NCBI GenBank assembly: GCA_040766665.1
Contig: JAXGQD010000001.1
Coordinates: forward strand, 186,001 to 250,000
Reading direction: 5' to 3'
DNA: 64,000 bases
Source: JAXGQD01 sp040766665
GTDB taxonomy: Bacteria > Bacillota > Clostridia > Saccharofermentanales > Fastidiosipilaceae
The notes beneath the pieces are model-generated. The model was not told the origin of the DNA. It ran no database searches and worked only from the letters and a program-made list of their open reading frames with translations. Below are positions 16,818 to 25,275 of the stretch, in pieces. The translations under genes were made by a program, and so were the position numbers. The stretch's first letter is position 1; every line of letters starts with the position of its first letter.

Positions 16818-16848
16818 GCAAAAGCCTCGCCCCGGTGCGGGTTTTGCC
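16817..16848. repeat. Inverted pair of the TTTTGCC word after ftsX
   Basis: GGCAAAA at 16817-16823 and TTTTGCC at 16842-16848 form a stem extended by GCCTCGC against GCGGG. The hairpin fills most of the 45-base gap between ftsX and the M23 gene, ending just before the latter's ribosome binding site, and could act as an attenuator or processing site. Confidence 0.55.
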
Positions 16849-16862
16849 CAAAGGAACAACGT

Positions 16863-18452
16863 ATGAATATGAAACGAAAATTTCCCAAACGTCTGCTGAT
16901 GCTGAGCCTCGCTCTAGTCATGGCTCTAAGCAGCCTCGCCTGGCTGCCAACGACACCCGTCGTCGCTTCTTCCGTTGAGGAATTGGAGGACCGTAAGGCG
17001 CAAATTGCGGCGGACCTAGCCTCTGCTCAGGCGGATTTGGATTCGCTCAACGCCAAGAGTGATGAGTTAAGCGCGGGTTTACAAAGCCTAAAAGATGACC
17101 AGAAATTGGCCGAAGCGGATTACCAGAAACTCCTGCAACAGGTCGAAGTGGCGAAAAACAACGTCGCCGTCGCCGTGCAGCGCTTTACAGATGCGGTTAA
17201 AGATGTCGAGCAAAAGCAAAGCGAATACGAAGCGCGCATCACTTCGATGTTTAGAATTCGCAATAAATCAAATCTGGAATTGTTGCTCGAATCGGACAGC
17301 ATGGAAGGCTTCCTTACCAATCTGCGCCTCATGTCCTATATGTCCAGCGTCGACCAGACCATGCTCAGCCAACTGGAATCAGCCAGGGAAACACAGGAAG
17401 CAGCCAAGATTCAGGCTGAACAAGTGAAGCAGGATTATGAGGATTTTGCCGTTAAAAAAGAACAGCAGATTGCCAACGTGCAAGCGGGTATCGCGCTGAC
17501 CGAGTCCGAAATCAATAACGTCGAAGATCAGATCATGAACGCCAGCAGCGATGTACAGCATCTCGAATCCGAGCAGGTCACGACCAACGCGGAAATCGAA
17601 GCGGTGATGGCGCAGGCCAGAGCTCAGGCAGAAGCCTATGCAGCCGAGCAAGCCGCCAAAGAAGCCGCCGCAGCCGCTGAGCAAGCCGCTGCCCAAGCCG
17701 CCTATGAGCAGGCTTCCATTTCGGCGAGTATTGCCAACTCTGAGCAAGCCGCCAGCGTTGAAGCGGCCAGCATCGCCGAATCCCAAGCGGCTTCTATCCG
17801 TGAAGCCGAAAGCATTGCTGCAGCGGAAGCCGCCGCAGCCGAAGCCAGTCGTTCTTTAGAAGAAGCGTTGGCCACTGCCACAACGGGTGCAGACGGCGCG
17901 ACCGATCCGGCAACCACAACGGCACCCCCGACCACAACCACGACTGCGCCCTTGACCACCCCAGCCACCACTTTGGCTGAAGTGAGCAATCAGGGTGGCG
18001 GGAACAGCGGCAGTTCAGGCGTGGAACAGATGATTTATCCCATCGCAAACTACACCGGCATCAGCGACAACTACGGCTATCGTTCGGACCCGGCGACCGG
18101 CGCCACAAAAATGCACTGGGGCATTGACTTCCCGGCACCCGCAGGCACACCCGTACGTGCGGCCAACAGCGGTGAGGTCATTATTGCCAGCGCACCTTTG
18201 CAGGGCAGCACCTATGGCTGGGCCAACAACGGTTTCGGTAACTACGTGAGCGTTTTACGCAATGACGGTCTGGTTGTGATGTATGCCCATTTGAAATCGG
18301 TTTATGTTTCGGTCGGCCAATATCTCTCCCAGGGGGAAGTGCTGGGCGAAGTCGGCAGTACCGGCTATTCCACAGGACCCCATTTGCATTTTCAGACCCG
18401 TTCACCTTATTCCAGCGATCCAGGCGTCAGCCCTTGGAACTATCTGCCATAA
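16863..18452 (+). CDS. Secreted coiled-coil M23 peptidoglycan hydrolase (PcsB/EnvC-like)
   Basis: This 529-residue secreted protein starts with a signal peptide (basic start, hydrophobic core to about residue 35). A long coiled coil covers about residues 37-250 and contains ITSMFRIRNKSNLELLLESDSMEGF in two runs, a segment typical of hydrolase activators regulated by FtsEX. An Ala/Ser/Glu-rich stretch (about 250-335) and a Thr/Pro linker follow. The C-terminal M23 domain (about 385-529) shows the zinc ligands in MHWGIDFPAP and HLHF plus an HLKSV segment. It should cut peptide cross-bridges in the wall or activate amidases. It directly follows ftsEX and has a paralogue at 21390. Confidence 0.88.
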   Translation: MNMKRKFPKRLLMLSLALVMALSSLAWLPTTPVVASSVEELEDRKAQIAADLASAQADLDSLNAKSDELSAGLQSLKDDQKLAEADYQKLLQQVEVAKNNVAVAVQRFTDAVKDVEQKQSEYEARITSMFRIRNKSNLELLLESDSMEGFLTNLRLMSYMSSVDQTMLSQLESARETQEAAKIQAEQVKQDYEDFAVKKEQQIANVQAGIALTESEINNVEDQIMNASSDVQHLESEQVTTNAEIEAVMAQARAQAEAYAAEQAAKEAAAAAEQAAAQAAYEQASISASIANSEQAASVEAASIAESQAASIREAESIAAAEAAAAEASRSLEEALATATTGADGATDPATTTAPPTTTTTAPLTTPATTLAEVSNQGGGNSGSSGVEQMIYPIANYTGISDNYGYRSDPATGATKMHWGIDFPAPAGTPVRAANSGEVIIASAPLQGSTYGWANNGFGNYVSVLRNDGLVVMYAHLKSVYVSVGQYLSQGEVLGEVGSTGYSTGPHLHFQTRSPYSSDPGVSPWNYLP

Positions 18453-18591
18453 GTACGGGTAATCCTCAAGGGTTTTGCAAAAGTCTCATCCACTATGCCT
18501 CCTGCCTCACGCTTCGTGTACCTCGGTGCACTGTTTTCGGGAGCAGATGAAGCCATAAGCGTACTTTTTAGAAGTACCGAAAGGAAGTTTT

Positions 18592-20262
18592 ATGTCAGAG
18601 CGCGATCAGAACCAGGCGTTTTTTCAAGAAAATCCGACACCAAAGCAAGTGCCGCCACTGACGGAACAACCGCTGCAGCAGCCGCCACAACAGGCGCAGG
18701 CTCAGCCTTTTGCCCAAACACAAGTGCCTCTGCATCAGCCAACGACTTACGCATATGGCCAAGGCATACCGACGCCACCCCCCTATCACTCGGCGGCTCA
18801 GGCGAACCCTCATTTCCCGCCGCAACCACAGCCGCCGTATCCGCCGTTTCACAGCCAAACGCCACCTCTTGCTAAACCCAAAGGCACGGTCTCCAAGACC
18901 GTCTTTGGCTGGTCGATTTTTTTCTCGATTTTATTGACAGCTTGCTTTACCATCGGCTTGATGTACGCACTGAACTTTTTTGCCTTTCTAGGCAGAAATT
19001 ACAATAATACGAACAACGGACCAATCATTGTCTACGAAGAAAGTGAGACGAATGGTTCTAGGCCGAACGGAGAGGGCAGCAATCCCGCAGGTCAAAACGG
19101 TTCCGATTTAACCGTCGAAGAAATCATCTTGGACGGCATCAGTATCAAGGTGGAACCCAACGCCAATTGGGTAGTGAAAGAAAAGGCCAAGAAACTAGGC
19201 CAAATGCTGAGCGCTGTCAAAAACAACTACTACCGCGAACTGACGACCGCTGAAATCCTCGAAGCGATGATTGCCGGTGTCCCGTCCAACCTCGACAGCC
19301 CCTACAGTTACTATATGACGGCCGAGGAATTTGCCAGCATGCAGGAATCCAATTCCGGCCATTATTCCGGCATCGGCGCACGCATCAGCCAGAACCTGCA
19401 GGGCAACTTTGAACTGATTGATATCACACCTGACAGTCCCGCAGAGGAAAGCGGCCTGCAGCCGGGCGATATCATCATCGCGGTCGACGGGGAAGACAGC
19501 AGCAATTTTGCCAATGTCACCGCTTTAGCCAACTCCGTGAAAGGCGCCGAAGGCACGAAAGTGACCATCAGCATCTACCGCCCCTCCGAAGCGCGCGAAT
19601 TTGACGCCGAGCTGACCCGTCGCACCATCGAATCGGTCTACATCACCCATCGTATGCTCGACAAAAACATCGGCTACCTCTCGATCAGCGAGTTCTCCAG
19701 CTCCATGCCCGAACAATTCGAGATTGCCCTCAAGGACTTAGTGGCAAAAGGCGCCAAGAACATCGTCTTCGACCTGCGCAATAACCCGGGCGGTGATGCC
19801 TATGCCGTGCAGCAAGTCTTGGATATGCTTTTGCCCGAGGGCGTTGTAGCCAGTGTCAAAGGTCGCGACCAGGGCGAGTATTTCGAAGAGACCTGGACCT
19901 CCAGAGACGGCCAACTGGTTCCTGCAGACATGAAATTTGCCGTGCTGGTTAACGCCAATTCAGCCTCGGCATCCGAACTCTTCGCCGGTGCGATGCGTGA
20001 TCGTGTAGGTGCAGAAATCATCGGCCAACAGACTTTCGGCAAAGGTTCCGGCACACGCTTTTACACACTGGAAGACGGCTCTGCGGTGAATGTCACCATC
20101 TTCCTATATTACTTCCCCAATGGCGAAACACCCGAAAAGGTCGGCATCACTCCGACAATCGAGGTCGAGTTGCCCGACTCGGCCCTCGGCAAAGTTATCA
20201 GCCGCCTGACCCCGGAGGAAGATACACAACTGGCAGAAGCCATCAAAGTGCTCAGCCCTTAG
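18592..20262 (+). CDS. ctpA: S41 family C-terminal processing peptidase
   Basis: This 556-residue membrane-anchored serine protease has an unusual cytoplasmic N-terminus of about 95 residues rich in Pro and Gln, one membrane helix near residues 100-128, a PDZ domain near 255-345 (SPAEESGLQPGDIIIAVDG), and the S41 catalytic domain. The catalytic Ser is in NANSASASELFAGA and the Lys in QQTFGKGSG. FDLRNNPGGD is another S41 signature. It would trim or degrade extracytoplasmic proteins; in this operon the wall hydrolases are natural candidates, by inference. GAAAGGAAG precedes the ATG. Confidence 0.9.
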   Translation: MSERDQNQAFFQENPTPKQVPPLTEQPLQQPPQQAQAQPFAQTQVPLHQPTTYAYGQGIPTPPPYHSAAQANPHFPPQPQPPYPPFHSQTPPLAKPKGTVSKTVFGWSIFFSILLTACFTIGLMYALNFFAFLGRNYNNTNNGPIIVYEESETNGSRPNGEGSNPAGQNGSDLTVEEIILDGISIKVEPNANWVVKEKAKKLGQMLSAVKNNYYRELTTAEILEAMIAGVPSNLDSPYSYYMTAEEFASMQESNSGHYSGIGARISQNLQGNFELIDITPDSPAEESGLQPGDIIIAVDGEDSSNFANVTALANSVKGAEGTKVTISIYRPSEAREFDAELTRRTIESVYITHRMLDKNIGYLSISEFSSSMPEQFEIALKDLVAKGAKNIVFDLRNNPGGDAYAVQQVLDMLLPEGVVASVKGRDQGEYFEETWTSRDGQLVPADMKFAVLVNANSASASELFAGAMRDRVGAEIIGQQTFGKGSGTRFYTLEDGSAVNVTIFLYYFPNGETPEKVGITPTIEVELPDSALGKVISRLTPEEDTQLAEAIKVLSP

Positions 20263-20319
20263 AGGCTGGCCCAGCGCCATGCCAATGCTGGCAAAACAAA
20301 GACAGAAAAGGACTACTCC

Positions 20320-21291
20320 ATGAACGATAACATCGCCCGCGACCTCAGCAGAATGGCCATCGACGGTACACCCGTCCACCAGGACGGTGACTATTCGGTG
20401 ACTGCCCTCGCTTTCGGAGGCGCCGTGCGCGCTTTTGCCTGCAGAAGCAGTGCAACGGTTGAAACGGCGCGCGCTTACCACGACCTTTCACCTCTGGTCA
20501 CAGCCGCTTTAGGTCGCTTGCTCAGCGCTGCAGCTCTCTTAGCCCTCGATTTGAAAGGCGATTTCAGCGACACTTCGCTTTCGGTACGCGGTGACGGACC
20601 GATACAGGGGCTTTTTGCCGTAGCCAATACCAATGGTGAAGTGCGTGGTTATGCTTTCGAACCCCATGCTGAAGTGGAAAATCTCAGACCGGGCAAACTG
20701 AATGTCGGCGCCGGTGTCGGCAAAGGCAGCCTGACGGTCATAAAAAACAACAACAGCGACAGCCCCTATACCAGCCAGGTTGAGCTGCTGAGCGGTGAAA
20801 TTGCCCAGGACGTGAACTATTACCTGGCCTTGTCCGAGCAAATCCCCAGTGTTGTGGCTTTGGGTGTACTGGTCGATAAAAACGGCGTGCGTGCCGCCGG
20901 GGGCCTCGTAGTCGAACTGATGCCCGGCGCAGACGAAAAATTGATTGATTATCTGGAACAGCGCGCTGCCGGTTTCCCCGACACCTCGTCCTTGCTGGAT
21001 GAAGGCTTTGATCCCGCCGAACTGATCGACCTCTTCCTCGGTGACCCCGAGCTGGATTATCTGGCCACGAAGCCACTGCGTTATGCCTGCAACTGCAGCC
21101 GCGAGCGCATGGCGGATAACCTGCGCACCCTGGGCGATGCTGACTTGCAGCAACTCGCCGCGGATCCGGAAGGCATTGACGTGCAGTGCCACTTCTGTGA
21201 CCGGCGCTATCATTTTGCCAGTACTGAAATACACAATCTAAGGGCAAAAGGCTCGCCCTCAAGCAGCCCCCACCCGAACGAAAACGCGTAA
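20320..21291 (+). CDS. hslO: Redox-regulated chaperone Hsp33
   Basis: This 323-residue cytoplasmic holdase protects unfolding proteins under oxidative stress. The redox switch is visible at the C-terminus: CNC in YACNCSRERM and CHFC in VQCHFCDRRYHF, giving the four zinc-binding cysteines that form disulfides on oxidation. The N-terminal substrate-binding domain is of normal length. The tail after the zinc domain is somewhat long and Ser/Pro-rich. The gene follows ctpA by 57 bases, a gap that contains a GGCAAAA word, and probably belongs to the envelope operon. Confidence 0.95.
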   Translation: MNDNIARDLSRMAIDGTPVHQDGDYSVTALAFGGAVRAFACRSSATVETARAYHDLSPLVTAALGRLLSAAALLALDLKGDFSDTSLSVRGDGPIQGLFAVANTNGEVRGYAFEPHAEVENLRPGKLNVGAGVGKGSLTVIKNNNSDSPYTSQVELLSGEIAQDVNYYLALSEQIPSVVALGVLVDKNGVRAAGGLVVELMPGADEKLIDYLEQRAAGFPDTSSLLDEGFDPAELIDLFLGDPELDYLATKPLRYACNCSRERMADNLRTLGDADLQQLAADPEGIDVQCHFCDRRYHFASTEIHNLRAKGSPSSSPHPNENA

Positions 21292-21350
21292 AGATCGTAG
21301 ATTTTGTCGAATTTTACACGCTTTGTCTTTAGCGCCACAAAGTCTCACTG

Positions 21351-21359
21351 TGTTATAGT
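21351..21359 (+). promoter_or_regulatory. Extended -10 candidate upstream of the second M23 gene
   Basis: TG, one base, then TATAGT at 21354-21359 forms an extended -10 element 30 bases before the M23 start. No matching -35 is seen. It may allow independent expression of this gene. Confidence 0.4.
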
Positions 21360-21389
21360 GACCGCTCTAGAGGCAAAACGGAGGAACAC

Positions 21390-22658
21390 ATGCCACATAC
21401 AAAAACCATAAAAAGAAAAATTACCGCAGCGACTCTGGTGCTGCTGCTCATGCTGAGCAGTTTCATCACGCCTCAAAGCGTCCATGCCTCATCACTGGAT
21501 GATTTAAAAGCCGAAAAGGCCAGAATCGCTTCAGAAATCGAAACGGCTAAGAACGATTTGGCGCAGTTGGAGGCGAACAGCAATTCCTTACAGGAACGTT
21601 TGCAAGGTTTGTTCAACGAACAAATGGTTCAGCAGGAACAATACGACCGTTTGCTAGTCGAACTGGAGACCGCTAAAAAGAACCTGGAAGCGGCCATTAA
21701 AGTGCACCAAGACGCCGTCGAAGACCTCAACCAGAAACAAATGGAATATGAGAACCGCATCACTTCGATGTTCAGAATCCGTAACAAATCGACCCTTGAA
21801 GTCTTGCTCGAATCTGACAGCATGGAGGGCTTTCTGACCAACATGCGCCTCATGTCCTACATGGGTTCCGTTGACAATGACATGATCGCCCAGTTGGATG
21901 CAGCCCGCGAAGTCGCCAGAGTGGCAAAAGAAAACAGCGAACAAACCAAGCTCGAGTACGACGCCTTCGTCGCTGAAAAAGAAGTTCAGTTGCAACAAAT
22001 TGCAGACGGTATAGCGGCAACGCAAACCGATATCGACAGCGTCTCCGGCCAAATCCTGACCCGCTCTGACGATGTCACGAATCTCCAAAACCAAGAGCAC
22101 GGCCTCGATTCCGAAATCGACGATCTCATGGCCAAACTCGAAGCAGAAGATGCCGCCAGACGTGCCGCAGCCGGTTCGTCCTCCGTTGATATTGATATCG
22201 TCATCGAAACCCGCCGCAACCTGGACGGCTCCGAAGCCATGATTTACCCGGTTCCGAACTACACCAGACTAAGTGACGTTTTCGGGTGGCGTGCCGATCC
22301 CTTTACCGGGACAGGCAGCTATATGCACTGGGGTGTTGATTTTCCCGCTCCTGCCGGTACACCGATTCGTGCCTCACTCAGTGGGACCGTCGCATTGGTC
22401 CGTGCCCCAAATCAAGGTTCGACTTACGGTGGCTCCGGACTGGGCAATTACTGTACCATCGTCAGTGGTTCAGGAATCGCTTTAATCTACGCTCACCAAA
22501 CCACGGTTGGTGTTTACGAGGGACAGTACGTCAACCAGGGCGAGGTCATCGGCACCATAGGCAGCACCGGCTTCTCGACCGGACCGCACCTCCATTTCCA
22601 AATGCGCGTACCCTGGAGCAGCGCTTCGGGTATCGACCCCATGCCGTATCTGCCCTAG
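21390..22658 (+). CDS. Second coiled-coil M23 peptidoglycan hydrolase
   Basis: This 422-residue secreted protein is a paralogue of the M23 protein encoded at 16863. It has a signal peptide (about 1-33, ending near VHASS), a coiled coil (about 34-250) with the shared ITSMFRIRNKS and SDSMEGFLTN segments, and a C-terminal M23 domain with MHWGVDFPAP and HLHFQM zinc-ligand motifs. It lacks the long Ala/Ser and Thr linkers of its partner. Both probably answer to FtsEX, or serve different cell-cycle stages. AACGGAGGAAC precedes the ATG. Confidence 0.88.
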   Translation: MPHTKTIKRKITAATLVLLLMLSSFITPQSVHASSLDDLKAEKARIASEIETAKNDLAQLEANSNSLQERLQGLFNEQMVQQEQYDRLLVELETAKKNLEAAIKVHQDAVEDLNQKQMEYENRITSMFRIRNKSTLEVLLESDSMEGFLTNMRLMSYMGSVDNDMIAQLDAAREVARVAKENSEQTKLEYDAFVAEKEVQLQQIADGIAATQTDIDSVSGQILTRSDDVTNLQNQEHGLDSEIDDLMAKLEAEDAARRAAAGSSSVDIDIVIETRRNLDGSEAMIYPVPNYTRLSDVFGWRADPFTGTGSYMHWGVDFPAPAGTPIRASLSGTVALVRAPNQGSTYGGSGLGNYCTIVSGSGIALIYAHQTTVGVYEGQYVNQGEVIGTIGSTGFSTGPHLHFQMRVPWSSASGIDPMPYLP

Positions 22659-22790
22659 TTTAGGGGTATTCAGCTTTTCGTTTGGGCTGCTGTTCTCTCG
22701 CGCTGGTTGGGGTTCATAGTTATTTGGTTTGTAGTTCAATTTGATTCGCGGATCGCTTGTCCGTAGTGGCCATTGTTTCAATCTTTGTGC

Positions 22791-22827
22791 AGTGGCGGAG
22801 TTCGCACTCCGCTACTGTTTGTTTTTG
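22791..22827 (+). terminator. Probable terminator after the second M23 gene
   Basis: AGTGGCGGAGT at 22791-22801 pairs with ACTCCGCTACT at 22806-22816 (10 of 11 pairs) around a TTCG-like loop, followed by GTTTGTTTTT. It is 130 bases after the stop. Confidence 0.6.
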
Positions 22828-22842
22828 ATTTGCTTCTGTGTT

Positions 22843-23527
22843 GCCGAAAACTTGAAATATTGACCACGGAGGTCATTATTCCAGTTTTTGTGCGATTGTG
22901 GACTTCGTAGTAAGCAACTTTCTCAGTATAAATTCACATGAATGCCCTTATTGGACAAAAGTTCAACTTATAAGCGTAGTAGGCCACTTTATAGCGATGT
23001 TGTACCGCTGAAAAGTTGTTTTTCTTGCCTCCTAAGACAAAAATTTCAAGTTTTCAGCGATTCTCCATGGTTTAAAAAGAGTTGAAACGGCTAAAACCTG
23101 TATAAATGTCCTGAGTGCTCAAGAGGATGATGACGGCACGGAACAGGGAATTCCTCCTCATTAACTAAACCACTTAAAACCGTTGCGATTGTCCAACGCG
23201 GACAAAATTTCAGTTTTTGAGCGGTGTCGCTATAGAACCGCGGGGTAGCGACGGATTGGAAGCCACCTTCCAGGCAGAAGCAAAACGGTGTCACAAGTGT
23301 ACTGCGGAATTGCGACGGATCATAAAGGTGTTTCTTCTGAGTTTTGGCTGAGGCAAGTTGCAGTATTGTCCTCCGCTGGCCAATATCACAGGTTTGTGCA
23401 GAGCATAAGGATAAGAGCCTACACATAAAGTTGTTATATTGTCCTCGGGTGGCCAAAATTAAAAGTTCATGTAAAGCCCCACTTCGACGAACCTTTTGGT
23501 TTGGTCCTGGGTTGGCCAAAATTTCAA
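22843..23527. repeat. Scattered family D repeats in a gene-free stretch
   Basis: The gap 22659-24245 is the longest gene-free region here. From about 22843 to 23527 it holds degenerate copies of a unit whose core is TTGTCC, a short spacer, GGACAAAATTTCAAGTT. Examples start near 22951, 23033, 23191, 23362, 23437 and 23503. TTGTCC and GGACAA form a short inverted repeat. The open frames across this region change with the repeats and look like nothing known. Confidence 0.6.
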
Positions 23528-23746
23528 GTTCATGTAAAGGCACCTTGTGAAGCCCACTGCAGTAAGTTGCAGAATTGTCCTGGGTTGGCCAAAATTTCAA
23601 GTTCATGTAAAGGCACCTTGTGAAGCCCACTGCGGTAAGTTGCAGAATTGTCCAGGGGAGGACAAAATTTCAAGTTCATGTAAAGGCACCTTGTGAAGCC
23701 CACTGCGGTAAGTTGCAGAATTGTCCAAGGGAGGACAAAATTACAA
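23528..23746 (+). repeat. 73-base tandem repeat, three near-identical units
   Basis: Units at 23528-23600, 23601-23673 and 23674-23746 all begin GTTCATGTAAAGGCACC and differ at only a few positions. Most differences lie in the TTGTCC...GGACAAAAT part, where the first unit has TTGTCCTGGGTTGGCC and the others TTGTCC-AGGGGA-GGACAA. A partial unit precedes them from about 23490. The near identity implies recent duplication. Confidence 0.85.
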
Positions 23747-23763
23747 CTTTTTGTAATCCAACC

Positions 23764-23827
23764 AAACTGCAAACCAACCAAATTGCAACCCAACCAGATT
23801 GCAAACACACAAAATTGCAAACCCGCT
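23764..23827 (+). repeat. 16-base tandem repeat, four units
   Basis: Four units of consensus AAATTGCAAACCAACC occupy 23764-23779, 23780-23795, 23796-23811 and 23812-23827. The strand is strikingly poor in G. It lies between the 73-base repeats and the rpsJ promoter. Confidence 0.8.
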
Positions 23828-23926
23828 AAAGCAAAGCCCAGAAACTTATTCGCCGCATCCCAGCAAACTGCACTAAAGCCGCAAAAAATCCGCGGCAATC
23901 TTTGGCAAAAAATTTCCTCCGATTTC

Positions 23927-23955
23927 TTGCAGAAAAAAACCTTTTGATATATAAT
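23927..23955 (+). promoter_or_regulatory. Strong promoter of the S10-spc-alpha cluster
   Basis: TTGCAG at 23927-23932 and TATAAT at 23950-23955 are separated by exactly 17 bases, in an AT-rich context. Transcription should start near 23962, about 284 bases upstream of rpsJ. Confidence 0.8.
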
Positions 23956-23961
23956 AGTAAA

Positions 23962-24240
23962 GCACGACTTTTCGAGACAGTGTTTCTGTGCCAAAAAGAT
24001 GTGTAACGAAGACCTTGGAGATTGCCGGTACTGTGCTGCGTACAATGCCGGGTAACTTCAGGAGAGTAAAGTCCGAATCAGGAATTCGGGCGGGCAGACA
24101 ACTGTTACCGCAGTGTGGTCCGAGCGACCATTGTGCCCAGGATAATGGTTCACTTTCTGTGAACACATAACTGGGTTTTATGATGGGTAAGAAAGATACG
24201 CCCGGTACAGTTGGAGCTAATGCAGCTTGATCAGGAGGAA
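23962..24240 (+). promoter_or_regulatory. Long structured leader of rpsJ, possible ribosomal autoregulatory RNA
   Basis: The 280-base leader has no gene but shows local pairing: CCGAAT with ATTCGG near 24073-24089, GTTCAC-TTTCT-GTGAAC near 24149-24165, and GCCGG segments that could pair at a distance. Leaders of S10-type operons are regulated by ribosomal proteins in some bacteria (L4 in E. coli), and an S10 leader motif has, as I recall, been proposed in Clostridia. Whether this is that motif is not something I can confirm by eye. Confidence 0.4.
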
Positions 24241-24245
24241 ATAAC

Positions 24246-24557
24246 ATGGCAAGCAATCAGAAAATCAGAATTAAGCTAAAGTCTTTTGACCACGAGGTCC
24301 TGGATTTGAGCGCAGCGCGCATTGTCGAAACAGCCAAGCGCACAGGGGCTAATGTCGCCGGTCCGATCCCTTTGCCGACCGAGAAAGAAATCATTACGAT
24401 TCTCAGAAGCCCGCACAAACACAAAGATGCCCGCGAACAGTTCGAATCCCGCACGCACAAGCGTCTCATCGACATCTTGGCTCCGAACCAGAAAACGGTC
24501 GAGCAGTTGATGAAACTGGATATGCCTGCCGGTGTAGATATTGATATCAAGCTGTAA
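24246..24557 (+). CDS. rpsJ: 30S ribosomal protein S10
   Basis: This 103-residue protein is the first of the S10 operon. QKIRIKLKSFDHEVLD at the start and the PLPTEKEIITILRSPHKHKDAREQFE region in parts are characteristic. S10 sits in the 30S head and is also the NusE antitermination factor. Length is normal. The ATG follows AGGAGGAAATAAC. Transcription comes from the promoter at 23927-23955 through a long leader. Confidence 0.98.
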   Translation: MASNQKIRIKLKSFDHEVLDLSAARIVETAKRTGANVAGPIPLPTEKEIITILRSPHKHKDAREQFESRTHKRLIDILAPNQKTVEQLMKLDMPAGVDIDIKL

Positions 24558-24625
24558 GGTCATTACCGACGCAGCCAAAGGTCAAGTTCACGAAGGTGAA
24601 CCAATAACCAAGGAGGAAAGATAGA

Positions 24626-25261
24626 ATGGAAAAATTCATGCTCGGCAAGAAAGCCGGGATGACCCAAATCTTTGATGAGAATGGTTCCGCCATTCCCGTA
24701 ACGGTTATCGAATGCGGTCCCGTTACCGTCATCCAAAAGAAAACAGTTGAAGCCGACGGATACAGTGCCGTCAAGCTCGGCTTTGGGGAGAAAAAGGAAC
24801 ATCGCACCAACAAACCTGACAAAGGTCAGTTTGCGGCTTCCGGCACCACACCGAAACAATGGTTGAGAGAGTTCCGTGTAGCGGACGATGCCAATTACGA
24901 GTTGGGTCAGGAAGTTAATGTCGCCGATATGTTCGCGGTCGGAGATCGCGTCGATGTCAGCGGTTTTTCAAAAGGTAAAGGTTATGCCGGTAACGTGAAA
25001 CGTCATGGTCAAAAAGGCGGACGTGAAGCGCACGGTTCGAAATACCACAGAAGAGTCGGTTCACTTGGCTCATCAGCGACCCCTTCACGCGTTATGCCCG
25101 GAACGAAATTGCCCGGTCATATGGGTGCGGAAAACGTCACGGTTCAAAATCTTGACGTGGTCCTGGTGGACGGCGAGCGCAACATTTTAGCCTTGCGCGG
25201 CGCAGTGCCCGGCATTCGCGGCGGCTTTATTGAAATCACCGCCAGCGTGAAGAAGGCATAA
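24626..25261 (+). CDS. rplC: 50S ribosomal protein L3
   Basis: This 211-residue protein helps form the peptidyl transferase centre and starts 50S assembly. MLGKKAGMTQIFDENG at the start and the GHMGAENVTVQNL segment are family marks. Length and spacing are normal, with AAGGAGG upstream. It lies 68 bases after rpsJ, the widest gap inside the S10 part of the cluster. Confidence 0.98.
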   Translation: MEKFMLGKKAGMTQIFDENGSAIPVTVIECGPVTVIQKKTVEADGYSAVKLGFGEKKEHRTNKPDKGQFAASGTTPKQWLREFRVADDANYELGQEVNVADMFAVGDRVDVSGFSKGKGYAGNVKRHGQKGGREAHGSKYHRRVGSLGSSATPSRVMPGTKLPGHMGAENVTVQNLDVVLVDGERNILALRGAVPGIRGGFIEITASVKKA

Positions 25262-25275
25262 GGGAGGAAAGATAA

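Noticed and set aside
20539..21262. Minus-strand open frames of 231 and 174 codons
   Set aside because: They are antisense shadows of hslO, with no domain of their own.
23528..23746. CRISPR array
   Set aside because: The units are direct tandem copies 73 bases long with no unique spacers of constant length, and no cas genes are near.
23091..24045. Minus-strand open frames of 179 and 171 codons with repeated peptide segments
   Set aside because: They run through the 73-base tandem repeats, so the repeated peptides merely mirror the DNA repeats. There is no ribosome binding site or known domain, and one frame crosses the rpsJ promoter.
24040..24100. RNase P RNA-like core (GTAAAGTCCG in the rpsJ leader)
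   Set aside because: Only a short similarity to one conserved region. The leader is under 290 bases and lacks the other conserved RNase P blocks.
24436..24450. tRNA T-loop-like TTCGAATC
   Set aside because: It is coding sequence of rpsJ and no acceptor or anticodon stems fit around it. I found no tRNA in the window.
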